60,969 nucleotides of DNA from Photorhabdus australis DSM 17609 (GCF_000711895.1 NZ_KL543988.1:30668-91636); one strand, 5' to 3'; counted from the stretch's first letter, positions 31,912-41,885 are shown. Program-made: numbers and translations. The notes: generated by a model from the sequence alone, not told the origin.

Positions 31912-34230
31912 TTACTTCAAGGTAAAATTAACAGAATCTATCTGCCCTCCCAAATCCAAAACACTAAGCTGATATTTTCCCGGCTGGGTCAATGTCTGTA
32001 CCAGCGCCTGATTATTTTCAGTGATCATAATTTGTTCTCCATTCAGGAACCACCATTGCTGACCACTTCCCCCCTGAGTCGTAATACGTAAATCAAGACT
32101 GCTAATACCGGGAAGCCGTTTCAATACATCACCGTTATGAATACCAACAATTAACAAGGGCGCCTGATCTAATTTCAGCGGTGGGCATTGCGGATTAATG
32201 GGTGGCAAACGTCGCGCTCGACGCTCCTCCTCAGGCAACCATGACTCGAGAGTAATCGGCCATAAAGCGATATTTTTAGGCTCAGCGTTAAAACAATCAG
32301 GAGCGACACGCAACCCTTTTTTATCCACCCATACCTGTTCATTAATGCCCGAAATACCTTCCTGCCCCACAGCAGGCAATGTAGGAGGAACCGTATGATC
32401 AAGTATCCAACTCAAACGGCGTTGACGGCAATTACTGTCTCCCTGAGGCAGACTCTGCCCACCTGGCCAACAAATTATTGCCTGACTAACACTTGCCGGG
32501 CGTGGATCAGAAGGAATCCATTTAGCGCCATTATGCATATTCGCCAACAACAAGTTATTGATCTGAGTCATTATCGGAATCGCAGTGGCATAACCGAATT
32601 GCCCCACAACCGGCGTTCCGTCCGGCCTGCCAACCCAAACACCTATGGTATAACGGGCATTTAAACCAATAGCCCAAGCGTCGCGATAGCCATAGCTGGT
32701 ACCGGTTTTCCAGGCCAATGGCACTTGTGCCGGTAAAACATCGTCAGGTTGTGGGCGTCCTTCTCCGGCCATGATCCGCCTGACTATCCATGCTGCCCCC
32801 GGGGAAAAAAGTTGTCTGTCACGCAATTTCTGCTGCGGTGTAAATCTCAAAGGAGAAGCTTTCCCCTGACGGGCAAACGCGGTGTAAGCCGCCACCAATT
32901 GATCCATCCGGGTTGCCGTTCCACCCAGAATCAATGATAAATTAGGCTCGCTACCGGGAGGAAAACGTAATACAGTTCCCACATTACGCATATTAGCGGT
33001 AAACCGCTTAGCACCATATGCTTCAAGCAGTTGAACCGCAGGTAAATTCAACGAGCGGACCAATGCTTCACTGGCACTGACCGGACCATTAAAACCACTG
33101 TCGAAATTTCCTGGACGGTAATAATCAAAGCGACGAGGCACGTCCTGTAAAAGTGACTCCCCATGAATTAGCCCATCATCCAACGCCATGGCATACAAGA
33201 ATGGTTTCAGGGTTGATCCTGGCGAACGCCATGAACTTATCATATCAACATGACCAAAACGGTTGTCATCCCGGAAATCCAGAGAACCGATATAAGCTTT
33301 CACTGCCATATCCGTGTGATCGACCACCAATACCCCGACTGAAGTTTTATCCGGTAATTGATACTTCCAATTTACCGCCATATCCTCAAGCTGACGTTGT
33401 AATCCCACATCAATAGTTGTCTTGATGATTTCCTGACGACGACCTTTAGCCATTCGTCTGGCAAAAAGCGGCGCAAGCTGTGGAACCTGTCGAGGTGCTA
33501 ACCACAATGTTTCTTGCCGAATATCAGCCACTTTCTCAGCCGGCCAAACTTCATACTCGGCCAATCGTTGCAGCACCTTATCTCGGGCAGCCTGTGCTCG
33601 TTCTGGATAACGATCTGGTCTTAAACGACTGGGTGCCTGTGGCAATACAGCCAATAAAGCGGCTTCCCCGGAAGAAAGTTCAGATGGCGGTTTTCCCAGA
33701 TAAGCCCAACTCGCCGCTCCAATTCCTTGCAACGTACCACCAAACGGGGCACGATTCAGATACATTTCAAGAATGTCATCTTTAGAGTAGTGCCACTCAA
33801 GCTGTAATGTACGCCCGATTTGTTTCAACTTCCCGCTCAAGGTACGTGAATGCGGATCAATCAACCGGGCAACCTGCATTGACAACGTACTCCCGCCCGA
33901 CAAAATTTTACCTGCTCGTATATCTTGCCAAGCCGCCCTGACAAGAGAAATCGGGTTAATTCCTGGATGTTGATAGAACCAGCGATCTTCATAAGTCAGT
34001 AGTGCCTGAATATATTCCGGTGACACTTGATTCAGTGTTACCGGGTAGCGCCAAACCCCTTCATCATCGGCAAAACGCCAAAGCGGAGTACCATCCTCAC
34101 TCACGACAATCCGTGCCATTTTGGCTTCACGCAATGGCAAAGGCCAAACTTTATCTGCCAGCCATAGACTCGCCGGGATCAGAAACAACAGCACAATCAG
34201 CCAAATAAGGTGATATGTTTTTTTCATCAA
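31912..34230 (-). CDS. pbpC: Penicillin-binding protein 1C
   Basis: Bifunctional inner-membrane peptidoglycan synthase. 772 residues. N-terminal membrane anchor (residues 8-24), a GT51 glycosyltransferase domain with YEDRWFYQHPG, GGSTLSMQVARL and LEMYLNRAPFGG, then a transpeptidase domain with the nucleophile motif SPGSTLKPF, the SLN motif (VRSLNLPAVQ), and KTGTSYGYRDAW, and a C-terminal BiPBP domain. It lies 53 bases after yfhM, a pairing found widely in bacteria where the macroglobulin is thought to guard a cell repairing its wall. Confidence 0.97.
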   Translation of the reverse strand: MMKKTYHLIWLIVLLFLIPASLWLADKVWPLPLREAKMARIVVSEDGTPLWRFADDEGVWRYPVTLNQVSPEYIQALLTYEDRWFYQHPGINPISLVRAAWQDIRAGKILSGGSTLSMQVARLIDPHSRTLSGKLKQIGRTLQLEWHYSKDDILEMYLNRAPFGGTLQGIGAASWAYLGKPPSELSSGEAALLAVLPQAPSRLRPDRYPERAQAARDKVLQRLAEYEVWPAEKVADIRQETLWLAPRQVPQLAPLFARRMAKGRRQEIIKTTIDVGLQRQLEDMAVNWKYQLPDKTSVGVLVVDHTDMAVKAYIGSLDFRDDNRFGHVDMISSWRSPGSTLKPFLYAMALDDGLIHGESLLQDVPRRFDYYRPGNFDSGFNGPVSASEALVRSLNLPAVQLLEAYGAKRFTANMRNVGTVLRFPPGSEPNLSLILGGTATRMDQLVAAYTAFARQGKASPLRFTPQQKLRDRQLFSPGAAWIVRRIMAGEGRPQPDDVLPAQVPLAWKTGTSYGYRDAWAIGLNARYTIGVWVGRPDGTPVVGQFGYATAIPIMTQINNLLLANMHNGAKWIPSDPRPASVSQAIICWPGGQSLPQGDSNCRQRRLSWILDHTVPPTLPAVGQEGISGINEQVWVDKKGLRVAPDCFNAEPKNIALWPITLESWLPEEERRARRLPPINPQCPPLKLDQAPLLIVGIHNGDVLKRLPGISSLDLRITTQGGSGQQWWFLNGEQIMITENNQALVQTLTQPGKYQLSVLDLGGQIDSVNFTLK

Positions 34231-34253
34231 TTTGGAATACCTGATAAGAAATC

Positions 34254-34279
34254 AGCCCTTACGCCTAAGCGTAAGGGCT
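34254..34279 (-). other. Hairpin between yfhM and pbpC
   Basis: AGCCCTTACGC (34254-34264) pairs perfectly with GCGTAAGGGCT (34269-34279) across a four-base loop, in the short gap between the two coupled genes. The downstream U content is weak (GATTTCTT), so it may attenuate rather than end transcription into pbpC. Confidence 0.5.
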
Positions 34280-34283
34280 GGAT

Positions 34284-37200
34284 TTAGCGGACAACTTCCA
34301 GTTTTTCCGGGGTAGATCCCACTGCTCGCCAGTAAGGGACATACATAGATTCGACCTGAGGTGCCGGAATCGTGTAAACACCCGGTGTCACCGCACGAGC
34401 CAAATACAGCAACGTTACTGGCTGATAGGGATCAACGGCGACTGCTGCCACATACCGATCATCACGATATTCAGTATGACGAATAGTCGCCTGTTGCATA
34501 TCACCAATCAATTCCTGGAGATTAGCGGCACTATCGCTCAAACTGGCACTGCTATTAGCCAGGTTCTGGTTTTCCACTTCTAAACCGGCAGGCAGCAAAT
34601 CAACAACCAAAGCATCTGGTACTGATTTATCTGAGTTGACCACCAGCTTCACCACCACCATTTCACCACTTCTCAGACGATCAATAGAAACCGGATTACC
34701 GTTTAGATCCAGATAACTACGCTGGATGTTCAACACATTAGAATAGGGTTTCGGTGAATGCTGTGGATAACCGACAACATTCAAACGAGAATAGAGCGTA
34801 TTGTTACCACTGTTACTAACATTAATCCCTTGCAGGATCTGCTCTGCATTCATCATCTGATTCCATGATCTACTGCTGCTTAACGGCGGCACTTGCTGAT
34901 TAACCATCGCTTCCCATGGTTGTTCCGAAGTATTGATAAAGAAACGCCCTGCCAAATAGAGCGAATTACTCTCCTGAGTTGAAAAATAGTTACGGGATAG
35001 CAACTCATCAGACAGCGCCAGCAATTTCTCATCACGATCTTTTGGCAACATATTATTTTCGGTCAACAGAGCGACAATCAGGGCGCTGTCACGGATAGCA
35101 CTACCGTAATCCCCCAATCCAAGATCATCATTACGGTTTTTATTGATTCCCAAACGAACCGCTTCATCTGCTCTGGTATTATCACCCATCAGCTTCAGTG
35201 CAACTCCCAATTGTACTAATGACAAACCATTTCCTGCCTGAAAACGGCGTTCATAAACTTGTCTTAGGGCGCCTAACGGAGCTTTCTGTTGACTAGCAAG
35301 CACCAAACCAGCATAAGCCTGAGCTGAGAACCGCATTGCTTCCTGATTCTGACTGTAGCGATAGTTAATGACATTCTTATCCTGTAAATAACGCAACAGA
35401 CGGTTATTGGCAGAATTTAGTGCATCAGTCGGTACGCTATAGCCTCTCTGACTTGCTCGGAACAGAAAGTCTGTGGCATAAGCCGTTAACCAATATTCTT
35501 CATCACCGGCCCTATCCCACAAGGAAAATCCACCGTCGTGGCGCTGCATACTTAACAAGTGGATGATACCCTCATCAATACTCGCCCGGCGTTTATTGTC
35601 ACTTTCCGTTTTGATACCCAGTTTTTTCAATTCTGCTTCATTTGAATAAAGCGATGGATAAAGCCCACTGATAGTCTGTTCAAGACAACCATACGGATAG
35701 GCGTACAGTTCACGGATATAGCGCGAAATCTGTAACGGCGGACGGCTGGTCAGTAACAACTGACCTTCAAGCGTTTCTGGCGCTAAACCCGATATTGCAT
35801 CTAACGGCAACTGCCAATTTTCTCCCTGATGGATAACATCAGCAAACAACATGGTTTCCGCCGGTTGTGCCGGACGTACACCAATCTTCCAACTATTTTT
35901 ATACTGTTCCAGATCTTCACCCGGCAAATTAAGGCCATCGACTGTTAGGAAAATTTCCCCCTGACCAAAACCACGATCCGCTGCAACCGGAATTTCAACT
36001 GTCACACGTTTACCTTTTTCCAAGGTTATTTCCTTGCTGGCAGCACCTTCTAATTTGATCAGACCATCAGTCGTAAAGTTTAAAGTCAGATCTTGCGTCT
36101 GTTCAGTCAAATTAGTTAGATCCAGCGATAGCAATGAATGATCACCACCAGCCATAAAGCGCGGTAATGCCATCTGTGTAATCACCGGTGCCGCAATGGT
36201 AATTTTGCTTTCACCATGACCGAACTCATCTTCACTCCACGCTTGAGCCATCAGCCTCAATTCACCATTGAAATCAGGAATTGGCAGAACGATCTCCCCT
36301 TCTCCTTTTTCATTCAACATTACGGGCTGTGCCTGTTCAGCGATAATATTGACTTCAGTCAGTGGCTTTCTGCCTCCGCGATCAAGTGCATCCTCATCAC
36401 CATCACCGCCAAAACGCAGATTTGCCAGACGACCTTCACCTTCAATCAACTGACCATAAACATCATATTGATCAACGCTATAACGTTTACGGCCAAAGAA
36501 AGCATCATAGGGATCGGGAGTTTTAAAATTAGTGATATTCAATACGCCAGTATCAACCGCTGAAAGCAACACATTAACCTGTTTAGGCAATGGTTGCCCT
36601 GGCTGTGGTGTCGCTTGTATCTTGACTGTCAGATTCTGATTCGGACGCATTTTTTCTGGCGCAGATAACGTTAGATTTAATTTGCGGTTCTCATCTGCCA
36701 ATGGCAGGTGTAACACACCAATAGCACGCTTTGGTGTCGCCTGACGGGATTTATCACCCGGACGTACAACCACCGCAGTCAAATAAAGATCATGACGACG
36801 CCACTCTTTATTGATCGGCACTTCCACATCCAAACCTTGTTCCGGCACATTAATTTCCTGCCACCAGAGCGGACCGTCACTAGATTCCACCAACAGATAA
36901 CCTTTACCAGCCTGTGGTGCAACCATATGCAATTTTACTTTCTCGCCCACCTGATAGGCCGGTTTATCCAATGATAGTTTTACCTGATCCGGACGAACGG
37001 CGCCTGTACCCCCGGTATTATCTTGCCATGAGTAACCTGCCCAGAAATTAACGCTGGTCACCAGTTGATTTTCTGGATTAACAACCTCAATACGATACGA
37101 ACCCCAATCAACCGGGAAGCTGATTTTTGCCGTCCCATCCTGAGCAATCTGGATATGTTCGTCTGCCATCACCAGATCTTTCTGGTCATAACCTGATTGC

Positions 37201-39314
37201 CAACCCTCGCCATCCGACCAACGCCAATAATAATCACGACGTTCATAAACCAGACGGGCAGTTAAATCTTTCGCCGCATATTTTTTACCATTGGCATCCG
37301 CATAGACCAACTCAAATTCAGCCAATGAATTTTCATCCACGTTATAACGACTTTGATCGCGACCAGTACGATAGTCATAAATTTGTTTCTGACTAAATAA
37401 TGGACGAATACCAACCAGTTTTTCTGCAGGCCAGACAGCTTGCTCAACGCGACGTGTAACCGGGCGACCACCTGATTCAAGTAAGCTTGCCTGTACAATC
37501 ACCTTTACCGGTGATGTGACTGAACTCCAATTTTCCGCCTTAACATCCAGTGCAGTTCCACCATCACTATCCAGAGTGAGATCAAACTCATCTAATGTAC
37601 GGCTGAGATTTTCTTCATTGATAGCACCAAATTCATAGCCAGGTAGTTTTGCTACCGCATCACGGTCAGGACGCAGAAATAATTGCCCTTGCAAGCGATT
37701 ATTAGCGGCAGGTGCGCCGTACAAGTAACGGCCTTTGATGGCAAAATCTACATTGTGGTTTTTCATCACCGGCCGCAAGTCACGGCTAATTTCCAGCGCC
37801 ATACGCTCCGGCATAAAATCTTCTACATTAAACTTATAGTAACGAAGCTTGTTATCACCCAAATCAAAACGTAACGACCAGAGTCCGGTAGCCGCTGATT
37901 GAGGAATGGTGTAGTGATACTGATACAACCCATTTTCAGGTTGCCAGACAAAACTACGGGCTACCTGACCATCTGTTTTCAGCACATCGACTTTGACTGG
38001 CTGGCTTTTAATTGCACGGCCATCACCATCACGCAACAGACCATTTACAATCAATGTTTCACCGGGACGATAAAGATCACGAGGCCCAAAGACAAAAAAC
38101 TGTTTGCTGTACCCTTGTGAACCAGCGATATCAAATTCAGACAGATCCAGAGCAGGTGACACCAAATCGATCATACTGGTTTGCCCATCACGAGTGGCAA
38201 GCAGCAATTTAGCTTTTGCACTTTTCTCCAGACTTGCGTGTCCATCACCGTCTGTCATTGTCTTTGACAATAACTGCCCTTTATCATCCAACAGACGTAT
38301 TTCTACACCTTTCAAACTACTGCCTTGCTCCAGAGATTGGGTGAACACATCCATCTGATCCAGATAGCTATGCATAGAAACCCCAATGTCGCTTAGCGTG
38401 AACATGGTTGCCGGATTGGTATCAGTGTATTTACCCGCTTGTTGCATAACCGCCATATAAACACCATCTTGCTGTAACGCTTTGATGTTACTTAATGGCA
38501 ATAGCAATTTTTCGCGGGTATTCAGGGTTGGATTGAGATCGAAACGACCGGTATAAACCAATTCCGCATCTTTAAGAATATCTTCAGATTCCCAGTCATT
38601 TAAGTTATTGCGATATTGCCACTGGGCAATAAAAGAAGGCAATGCAGTCTCTTTGATCCTGAAGAAATTAACATCAACGTGATTAACATTGAGAGCCAGT
38701 ACAGGTAAACCTTCTGCGACCTTACTGGGTAGCAGAGACCCCTTACTAGCAAAACCGACAGAAGGAGAAATAGTTTCTGTTGTCAAGGTCTTTTCATAAG
38801 CTGCTTCAAGCTGACGCTCATTAATACCTTTAACGCCTTTATCTACGACCAGTTGCAACTTACGGGATGGAGGCAAATGACGTAGACGAAGTTCCATCAT
38901 GTTATCTGACAGTTCCCAGGCACCATCAAGTTTGCCTTCTTTTACATCGACCAAATGGACATTCTGGGCAAAATTCTGATTTGGATCTAACGGAACCGAA
39001 AATGTCACCACCATTGCGCTGGCACCATCAAGCTGAAGCTCAGAAGCATCTAAAATTGTCACCTCTTTACTGGCATAACGTCTTGCCAATTCAGCCAATG
39101 ATGCCGCATCTTTCTGTTTGACTAATTTAGGTGGGATATTTGATTGAGGAGATGCTTTCTCGCTTTGAAGCTCTGTGGACTGTGATTGCGTGGTTTTACT
39201 ATTATCAGAATTGCCAGACTGGTCACAACCAGCAAGCACCAGCAAAGAAGCCAAAATCACCGCAAAATAACGCTTTTTTCTTTCTGGCTGTTGCCAGAAT
39301 TGACCTTGATTCAT
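34284..39314 (-). CDS. yfhM: Bacterial alpha-2-macroglobulin lipoprotein (YfhM type)
   Basis: Large envelope lipoprotein that traps attacking proteases: cleavage of the bait region triggers the thioester and entangles the protease. 1676 residues (E. coli about 1650). Signal peptide with lipobox LVLAGC (Cys30), a series of MG domains, the bait/CUB region, and the thioester motif GCLEQ with Cys1210, followed by the alpha-helical thioester domain and the receptor-like C-terminus (MVESMYVPYWRA-like). The thioester makes this the trapping-competent class. It is transcribed into pbpC. Confidence 0.96.
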   Translation of the reverse strand: MNQGQFWQQPERKKRYFAVILASLLVLAGCDQSGNSDNSKTTQSQSTELQSEKASPQSNIPPKLVKQKDAASLAELARRYASKEVTILDASELQLDGASAMVVTFSVPLDPNQNFAQNVHLVDVKEGKLDGAWELSDNMMELRLRHLPPSRKLQLVVDKGVKGINERQLEAAYEKTLTTETISPSVGFASKGSLLPSKVAEGLPVLALNVNHVDVNFFRIKETALPSFIAQWQYRNNLNDWESEDILKDAELVYTGRFDLNPTLNTREKLLLPLSNIKALQQDGVYMAVMQQAGKYTDTNPATMFTLSDIGVSMHSYLDQMDVFTQSLEQGSSLKGVEIRLLDDKGQLLSKTMTDGDGHASLEKSAKAKLLLATRDGQTSMIDLVSPALDLSEFDIAGSQGYSKQFFVFGPRDLYRPGETLIVNGLLRDGDGRAIKSQPVKVDVLKTDGQVARSFVWQPENGLYQYHYTIPQSAATGLWSLRFDLGDNKLRYYKFNVEDFMPERMALEISRDLRPVMKNHNVDFAIKGRYLYGAPAANNRLQGQLFLRPDRDAVAKLPGYEFGAINEENLSRTLDEFDLTLDSDGGTALDVKAENWSSVTSPVKVIVQASLLESGGRPVTRRVEQAVWPAEKLVGIRPLFSQKQIYDYRTGRDQSRYNVDENSLAEFELVYADANGKKYAAKDLTARLVYERRDYYWRWSDGEGWQSGYDQKDLVMADEHIQIAQDGTAKISFPVDWGSYRIEVVNPENQLVTSVNFWAGYSWQDNTGGTGAVRPDQVKLSLDKPAYQVGEKVKLHMVAPQAGKGYLLVESSDGPLWWQEINVPEQGLDVEVPINKEWRRHDLYLTAVVVRPGDKSRQATPKRAIGVLHLPLADENRKLNLTLSAPEKMRPNQNLTVKIQATPQPGQPLPKQVNVLLSAVDTGVLNITNFKTPDPYDAFFGRKRYSVDQYDVYGQLIEGEGRLANLRFGGDGDEDALDRGGRKPLTEVNIIAEQAQPVMLNEKGEGEIVLPIPDFNGELRLMAQAWSEDEFGHGESKITIAAPVITQMALPRFMAGGDHSLLSLDLTNLTEQTQDLTLNFTTDGLIKLEGAASKEITLEKGKRVTVEIPVAADRGFGQGEIFLTVDGLNLPGEDLEQYKNSWKIGVRPAQPAETMLFADVIHQGENWQLPLDAISGLAPETLEGQLLLTSRPPLQISRYIRELYAYPYGCLEQTISGLYPSLYSNEAELKKLGIKTESDNKRRASIDEGIIHLLSMQRHDGGFSLWDRAGDEEYWLTAYATDFLFRASQRGYSVPTDALNSANNRLLRYLQDKNVINYRYSQNQEAMRFSAQAYAGLVLASQQKAPLGALRQVYERRFQAGNGLSLVQLGVALKLMGDNTRADEAVRLGINKNRNDDLGLGDYGSAIRDSALIVALLTENNMLPKDRDEKLLALSDELLSRNYFSTQESNSLYLAGRFFINTSEQPWEAMVNQQVPPLSSSRSWNQMMNAEQILQGINVSNSGNNTLYSRLNVVGYPQHSPKPYSNVLNIQRSYLDLNGNPVSIDRLRSGEMVVVKLVVNSDKSVPDALVVDLLPAGLEVENQNLANSSASLSDSAANLQELIGDMQQATIRHTEYRDDRYVAAVAVDPYQPVTLLYLARAVTPGVYTIPAPQVESMYVPYWRAVGSTPEKLEVVR

Positions 39315-39378
39315 GACCGTACCCCCTGTCTTATCCCAACCAATCGGTGATAGGATTTAATGAATAACTTTATCTTTA

Positions 39379-39493
39379 TATAGCCTTCATCTTTCAAGTT
39401 GCTGCTTTCACTTACCCCGGTCACAGAGTTATCTATGCTCCCGGGGATTTGCTCTCTTACCGTCGCGATGCATCTTGAAATCTATTGGGTATA
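39379..39493. mobile_element. TATACCC-type miniature element, family A copy 2
   Basis: 115-bp copy starting TATAGCC (one change from TATACCC) and ending GGGTATA, with the CTTTCAAG / CTTGAAAT inverted arms and the GCTCCCGGGGAT core shared with copies at 1793 and 41757. It lies 65 bases upstream of the yfhM start, so it sits in that gene's probable promoter region. Confidence 0.75.
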
Positions 39494-39828
39494 AATCAAC
39501 ACATAAATTTAACGCAAACAGATTAAGAAATATATGCACTACTTGAATATAGACAATATACAAATATTAAGTTCATATAATAACTTTTTTTTTACAAATT
39601 AAATATCGCAGAATGCGATAAATAAGTCTGAATTTATAGCTATAATCTATGATTAAGAACTCTATATATTTTGTAAATGAATAGGATTTCATTTCCATAA
39701 GCTGGCGTAAATAACCTTTATTAAGTTATATTTCTTTATAGCTTACGAAAAATAATAAAATATTAAACAAAATATTAACGGGAGTTAGATAATAAATGAA
39801 TGATAATTACCACACAGTTATCGAAATA
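39494..39828. other. AT-rich spacer without a recognisable gene
   Basis: No start codon with a Shine-Dalgarno leads into a plausible protein on either strand, and no RNA gene or clear terminator was seen. The base composition is strongly AT-rich compared with the core genes on both sides. It separates the family A element from the octamer array. Confidence 0.6.
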
Positions 39829-40020
39829 AAATAAGCAAATAAGCAAATAAGCAAATAAGCAAATAAGCAAATAAGCAAATAAGCAAATAAGCAAATAAGC
39901 AAATAAGCAAATAAGCAAATAAGCAAATAAGCAAATAAGCAAATAAGCAAATAAGAAAATAAGAAAATAAGAAAATAAGAAAATAAGAAAATAAGAAAAT
40001 AAGAAAATAAGAAAATAAGA
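39829..40020. repeat. Perfect octanucleotide tandem array (24 units)
   Basis: 15 consecutive units AAATAAGC (39829-39948) are followed without a break by 9 units AAATAAGA (39949-40020); the next unit, AAATAAAG, has degenerated. The two variants form separate blocks, as expected from slippage expansion of a unit that mutated once. Because 8 is not a multiple of 3, on the minus strand all three frames are open and give the same hydrophobic cycle (LICLFAYL for the C-type units). An apparent ORF from 40035 lacks a Shine-Dalgarno, so coding is doubtful. There are no spacers, so it is not a CRISPR. Confidence 0.95.
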
Positions 40021-40284
40021 AAATAAAGATAGCATATATAATCAATAATAACCAGAATTAACAAAATTACAAAGTTAATATCCAACACAGAAAATATTAA
40101 TATTCAGTATAATATATAGGTACATCATGCCACTTTATTACTAAAAGTGGCAATGATCACTTATACAAAGCCTTTGTTTTTTTAGTCGTTTTTTAGAAAA
40201 TGCCGACAAAGCCCTCTATGAGAGAAAATACAATAGTAAATATCAATAAAATCAGTAATAGAAATATTCACTAATCGTTATTTA

Positions 40285-40389
40285 TATACCGAATGAACTT
40301 CAAGATACTTGAGCCGCCAGACATAAAAACATTTAAATTCAACAACATAATCGTTTTTCAAACATGCACTTTGAAGTATCTTGGGTATA
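40285..40389 (+). mobile_element. Miniature element, family B copy 1
   Basis: 105-bp unit TATACC... GGGTATA. Its arms (ACTTCAAGATACTTGAG and CTTTGAAGTATCTTGGG) form terminal inverted repeats. A second copy in the opposite orientation lies at 41654-41758, with six differences, all transitions, and no indels. The ends resemble those of the family A elements (TATACCC, TTCAAG), suggesting a shared mobilising enzyme. It lies just after the metallo-hydrolase stop codon. Confidence 0.8.
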
Positions 40390-40430
40390 GACCAAATGAT
40401 TTAGAAAGACAAAAACGCCAATTCTTAATA

Positions 40431-41231
40431 TTACCCGACCAATAACACTTGTCCTGTTTTCAATCCCTTTGCATTTGGCAACCAAAGCCTTCCCCAACTA
40501 CCCGTACAATGACACCCATAGACTTCTTTTATATTTTCTTTTATGAAAAACTCTCTAATCTTCAATAACTCTGTCGGTAATGCTCTCCTCAAATGGAACC
40601 CGCCTATTACTGCGAATACTTTATCCACACCTGTAATCATTTTAGCGTGATTAATTATTTCGCAAATACCCGAATGACCACAGCCAACAATAATAACCAG
40701 TCCGTGATCACTTTTCCAAATTAAAGCACTATCATCAAATATATAGTCATTGGACCAGGAGTTTTTTCTTACTAAGCCATAGGATTTTCGATGATTATTT
40801 GCTATTTCTCCTGAAAAAACAAATCGTTCACCTATATTCATATGAGATTTTGTCAAACGAAAAAAAACTTTCTTCTTGATTCTTTTATTAATTTTACCCG
40901 ACATTTTTTTGAATTTTAAAACACTATTTTTAAACTTAACTCCATAATATCTCTCATTTAATGCATCAGGATGACATATTAATTTAGCATTATGAGGGAA
41001 ATAATTAACACCACCGATATGGTCAGAATGACCATGAGAGATAACAATCTTAGATATATCATCAATAGATATTCCCATCCGGTTGGCATTCTCGATATAG
41101 CTGTCATCCGGGCCGGTGTCAAAAATTATCTTCTCTTCTCCATCCTCAAGTAAAAGGCTTAACCCAGGCTTAGCTATCAAATATGAATCAGATGTTTTAT
41201 TTTCCAAGAGTACAGTTATTTTTAATGACAT
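40431..41231 (-). CDS. Metallo-beta-lactamase-fold hydrolase (COG1237-like)
   Basis: 266-residue cytosolic protein (no signal peptide) with the MBL metal motif HGHSDHIGG (about residues 65-73), a later metal-site histidine in CGHSGICEI, and GGFHL and YGCHCTGSW near the C-terminus. The layout resembles the 7,8-dihydropterin-6-yl-methyl aminobenzene phosphate synthase-like branch of MBL proteins; the true substrate is unknown and this is not a resistance call. A basic insert (KINKRIKKK) lies mid-protein. The gene is markedly AT-rich, stands alone, and is framed by the two inverted family B elements, all signs of acquisition. Shine-Dalgarno weak (GGAT). Confidence 0.85.
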   Translation of the reverse strand: MSLKITVLLENKTSDSYLIAKPGLSLLLEDGEEKIIFDTGPDDSYIENANRMGISIDDISKIVISHGHSDHIGGVNYFPHNAKLICHPDALNERYYGVKFKNSVLKFKKMSGKINKRIKKKVFFRLTKSHMNIGERFVFSGEIANNHRKSYGLVRKNSWSNDYIFDDSALIWKSDHGLVIIVGCGHSGICEIINHAKMITGVDKVFAVIGGFHLRRALPTELLKIREFFIKENIKEVYGCHCTGSWGRLWLPNAKGLKTGQVLLVG

Positions 41232-41653
41232 AGTATATCCATTAATTTTGTTGAAGTAATGATTCTATAAAACGATACGGGTAACAATAGCATTGATGTA
41301 CATCAATAAAACAATGAAAAGCATTTATATCGTCATATTATTATAAGCAGATCACAAATTATCACTTATTTTCTATAAGTTAATTTTTCAACATAAAATG
41401 ACTATCTCTCCATTATATTTATTGCCATGAAATATTAACGTGAAATTATTATACCTTGGTGTAAAACATATATTTACAGATAAAAACCATAATAATTAAA
41501 AGAAATAAAATTCATAGAATAATCATGGAAATAATTTAACAGAATAATACCAAATACAATATCCAAATATCTGGTGTTATTGTGCAATCATTAGTTTTAA
41601 ATAAAACCCTTGGATTCACATAATAAGTACTTATCTGCTTTCCAGTAAGTATA
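41232..41653. other. AT-rich spacer upstream of the metallo-hydrolase
   Basis: No gene, tRNA or terminator could be supported on either strand. It is very AT-rich and must contain the promoter of the MBL gene, which I cannot place because many TATAAT-like strings occur by composition alone. Confidence 0.6.
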
Positions 41654-41758
41654 TATACTCAAGACACTTCAAAGTGTATGTTTGAAAAACGATTATGTTG
41701 TTGAATTTAAATGTTTTTACGTCTGACGGCTCAAGCATCTTGAAGTTCATTCGGTATA
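41654..41758 (-). mobile_element. Miniature element, family B copy 2 (inverted)
   Basis: 105-bp reverse complement of the unit at 40285-40389, with 99 of 105 bases identical. Its right-hand TATA is shared with the left end of the family A element that begins at 41757, so one element appears to have inserted at the end of the other. Confidence 0.8.
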
Positions 41759-41885
41759 TACCCGTTATCTTTCAAGTTACCTCTTTGTTGGCTGCACTCA
41801 CTCACCCCGGTCACATAGTTATATCTATGCTCCCGGGGATTCGCTCCCTTGCCGTCGCGATGCATCTTGAAATCCATAGGGTATA
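41757..41885. mobile_element. TATACCC-type miniature element, family A copy 3
   Basis: 129-bp copy, TATACCC to GGGTATA, nearly identical to the copy at 1793 but with ACTC duplicated (ACTCACTCACC) and an extra TA in the ATAGTTATATCTATG segment. It abuts the family B copy and lies 180 bases past the sseB-like stop. From 41886 to 42067 nothing else was recognised. Confidence 0.8.

Noticed and set aside
39829-40020. Regular repeats resembling a CRISPR array
   Set aside because: The units are contiguous 8-mers without any spacers, and no cas gene is nearby.
39775-40088. Three overlapping hydrophobic ORFs on the minus strand
   Set aside because: They are the same octamer array read in three frames. 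None has a Shine-Dalgarno, so I do not call a gene, though slippage-linked coding is noted as a hypothesis.
40431-41231. MBL gene as a beta-lactam resistance determinant
   Set aside because: There is no signal peptide, and the sequence motifs fit the dihydropterin-type MBL branch rather than class B beta-lactamases.
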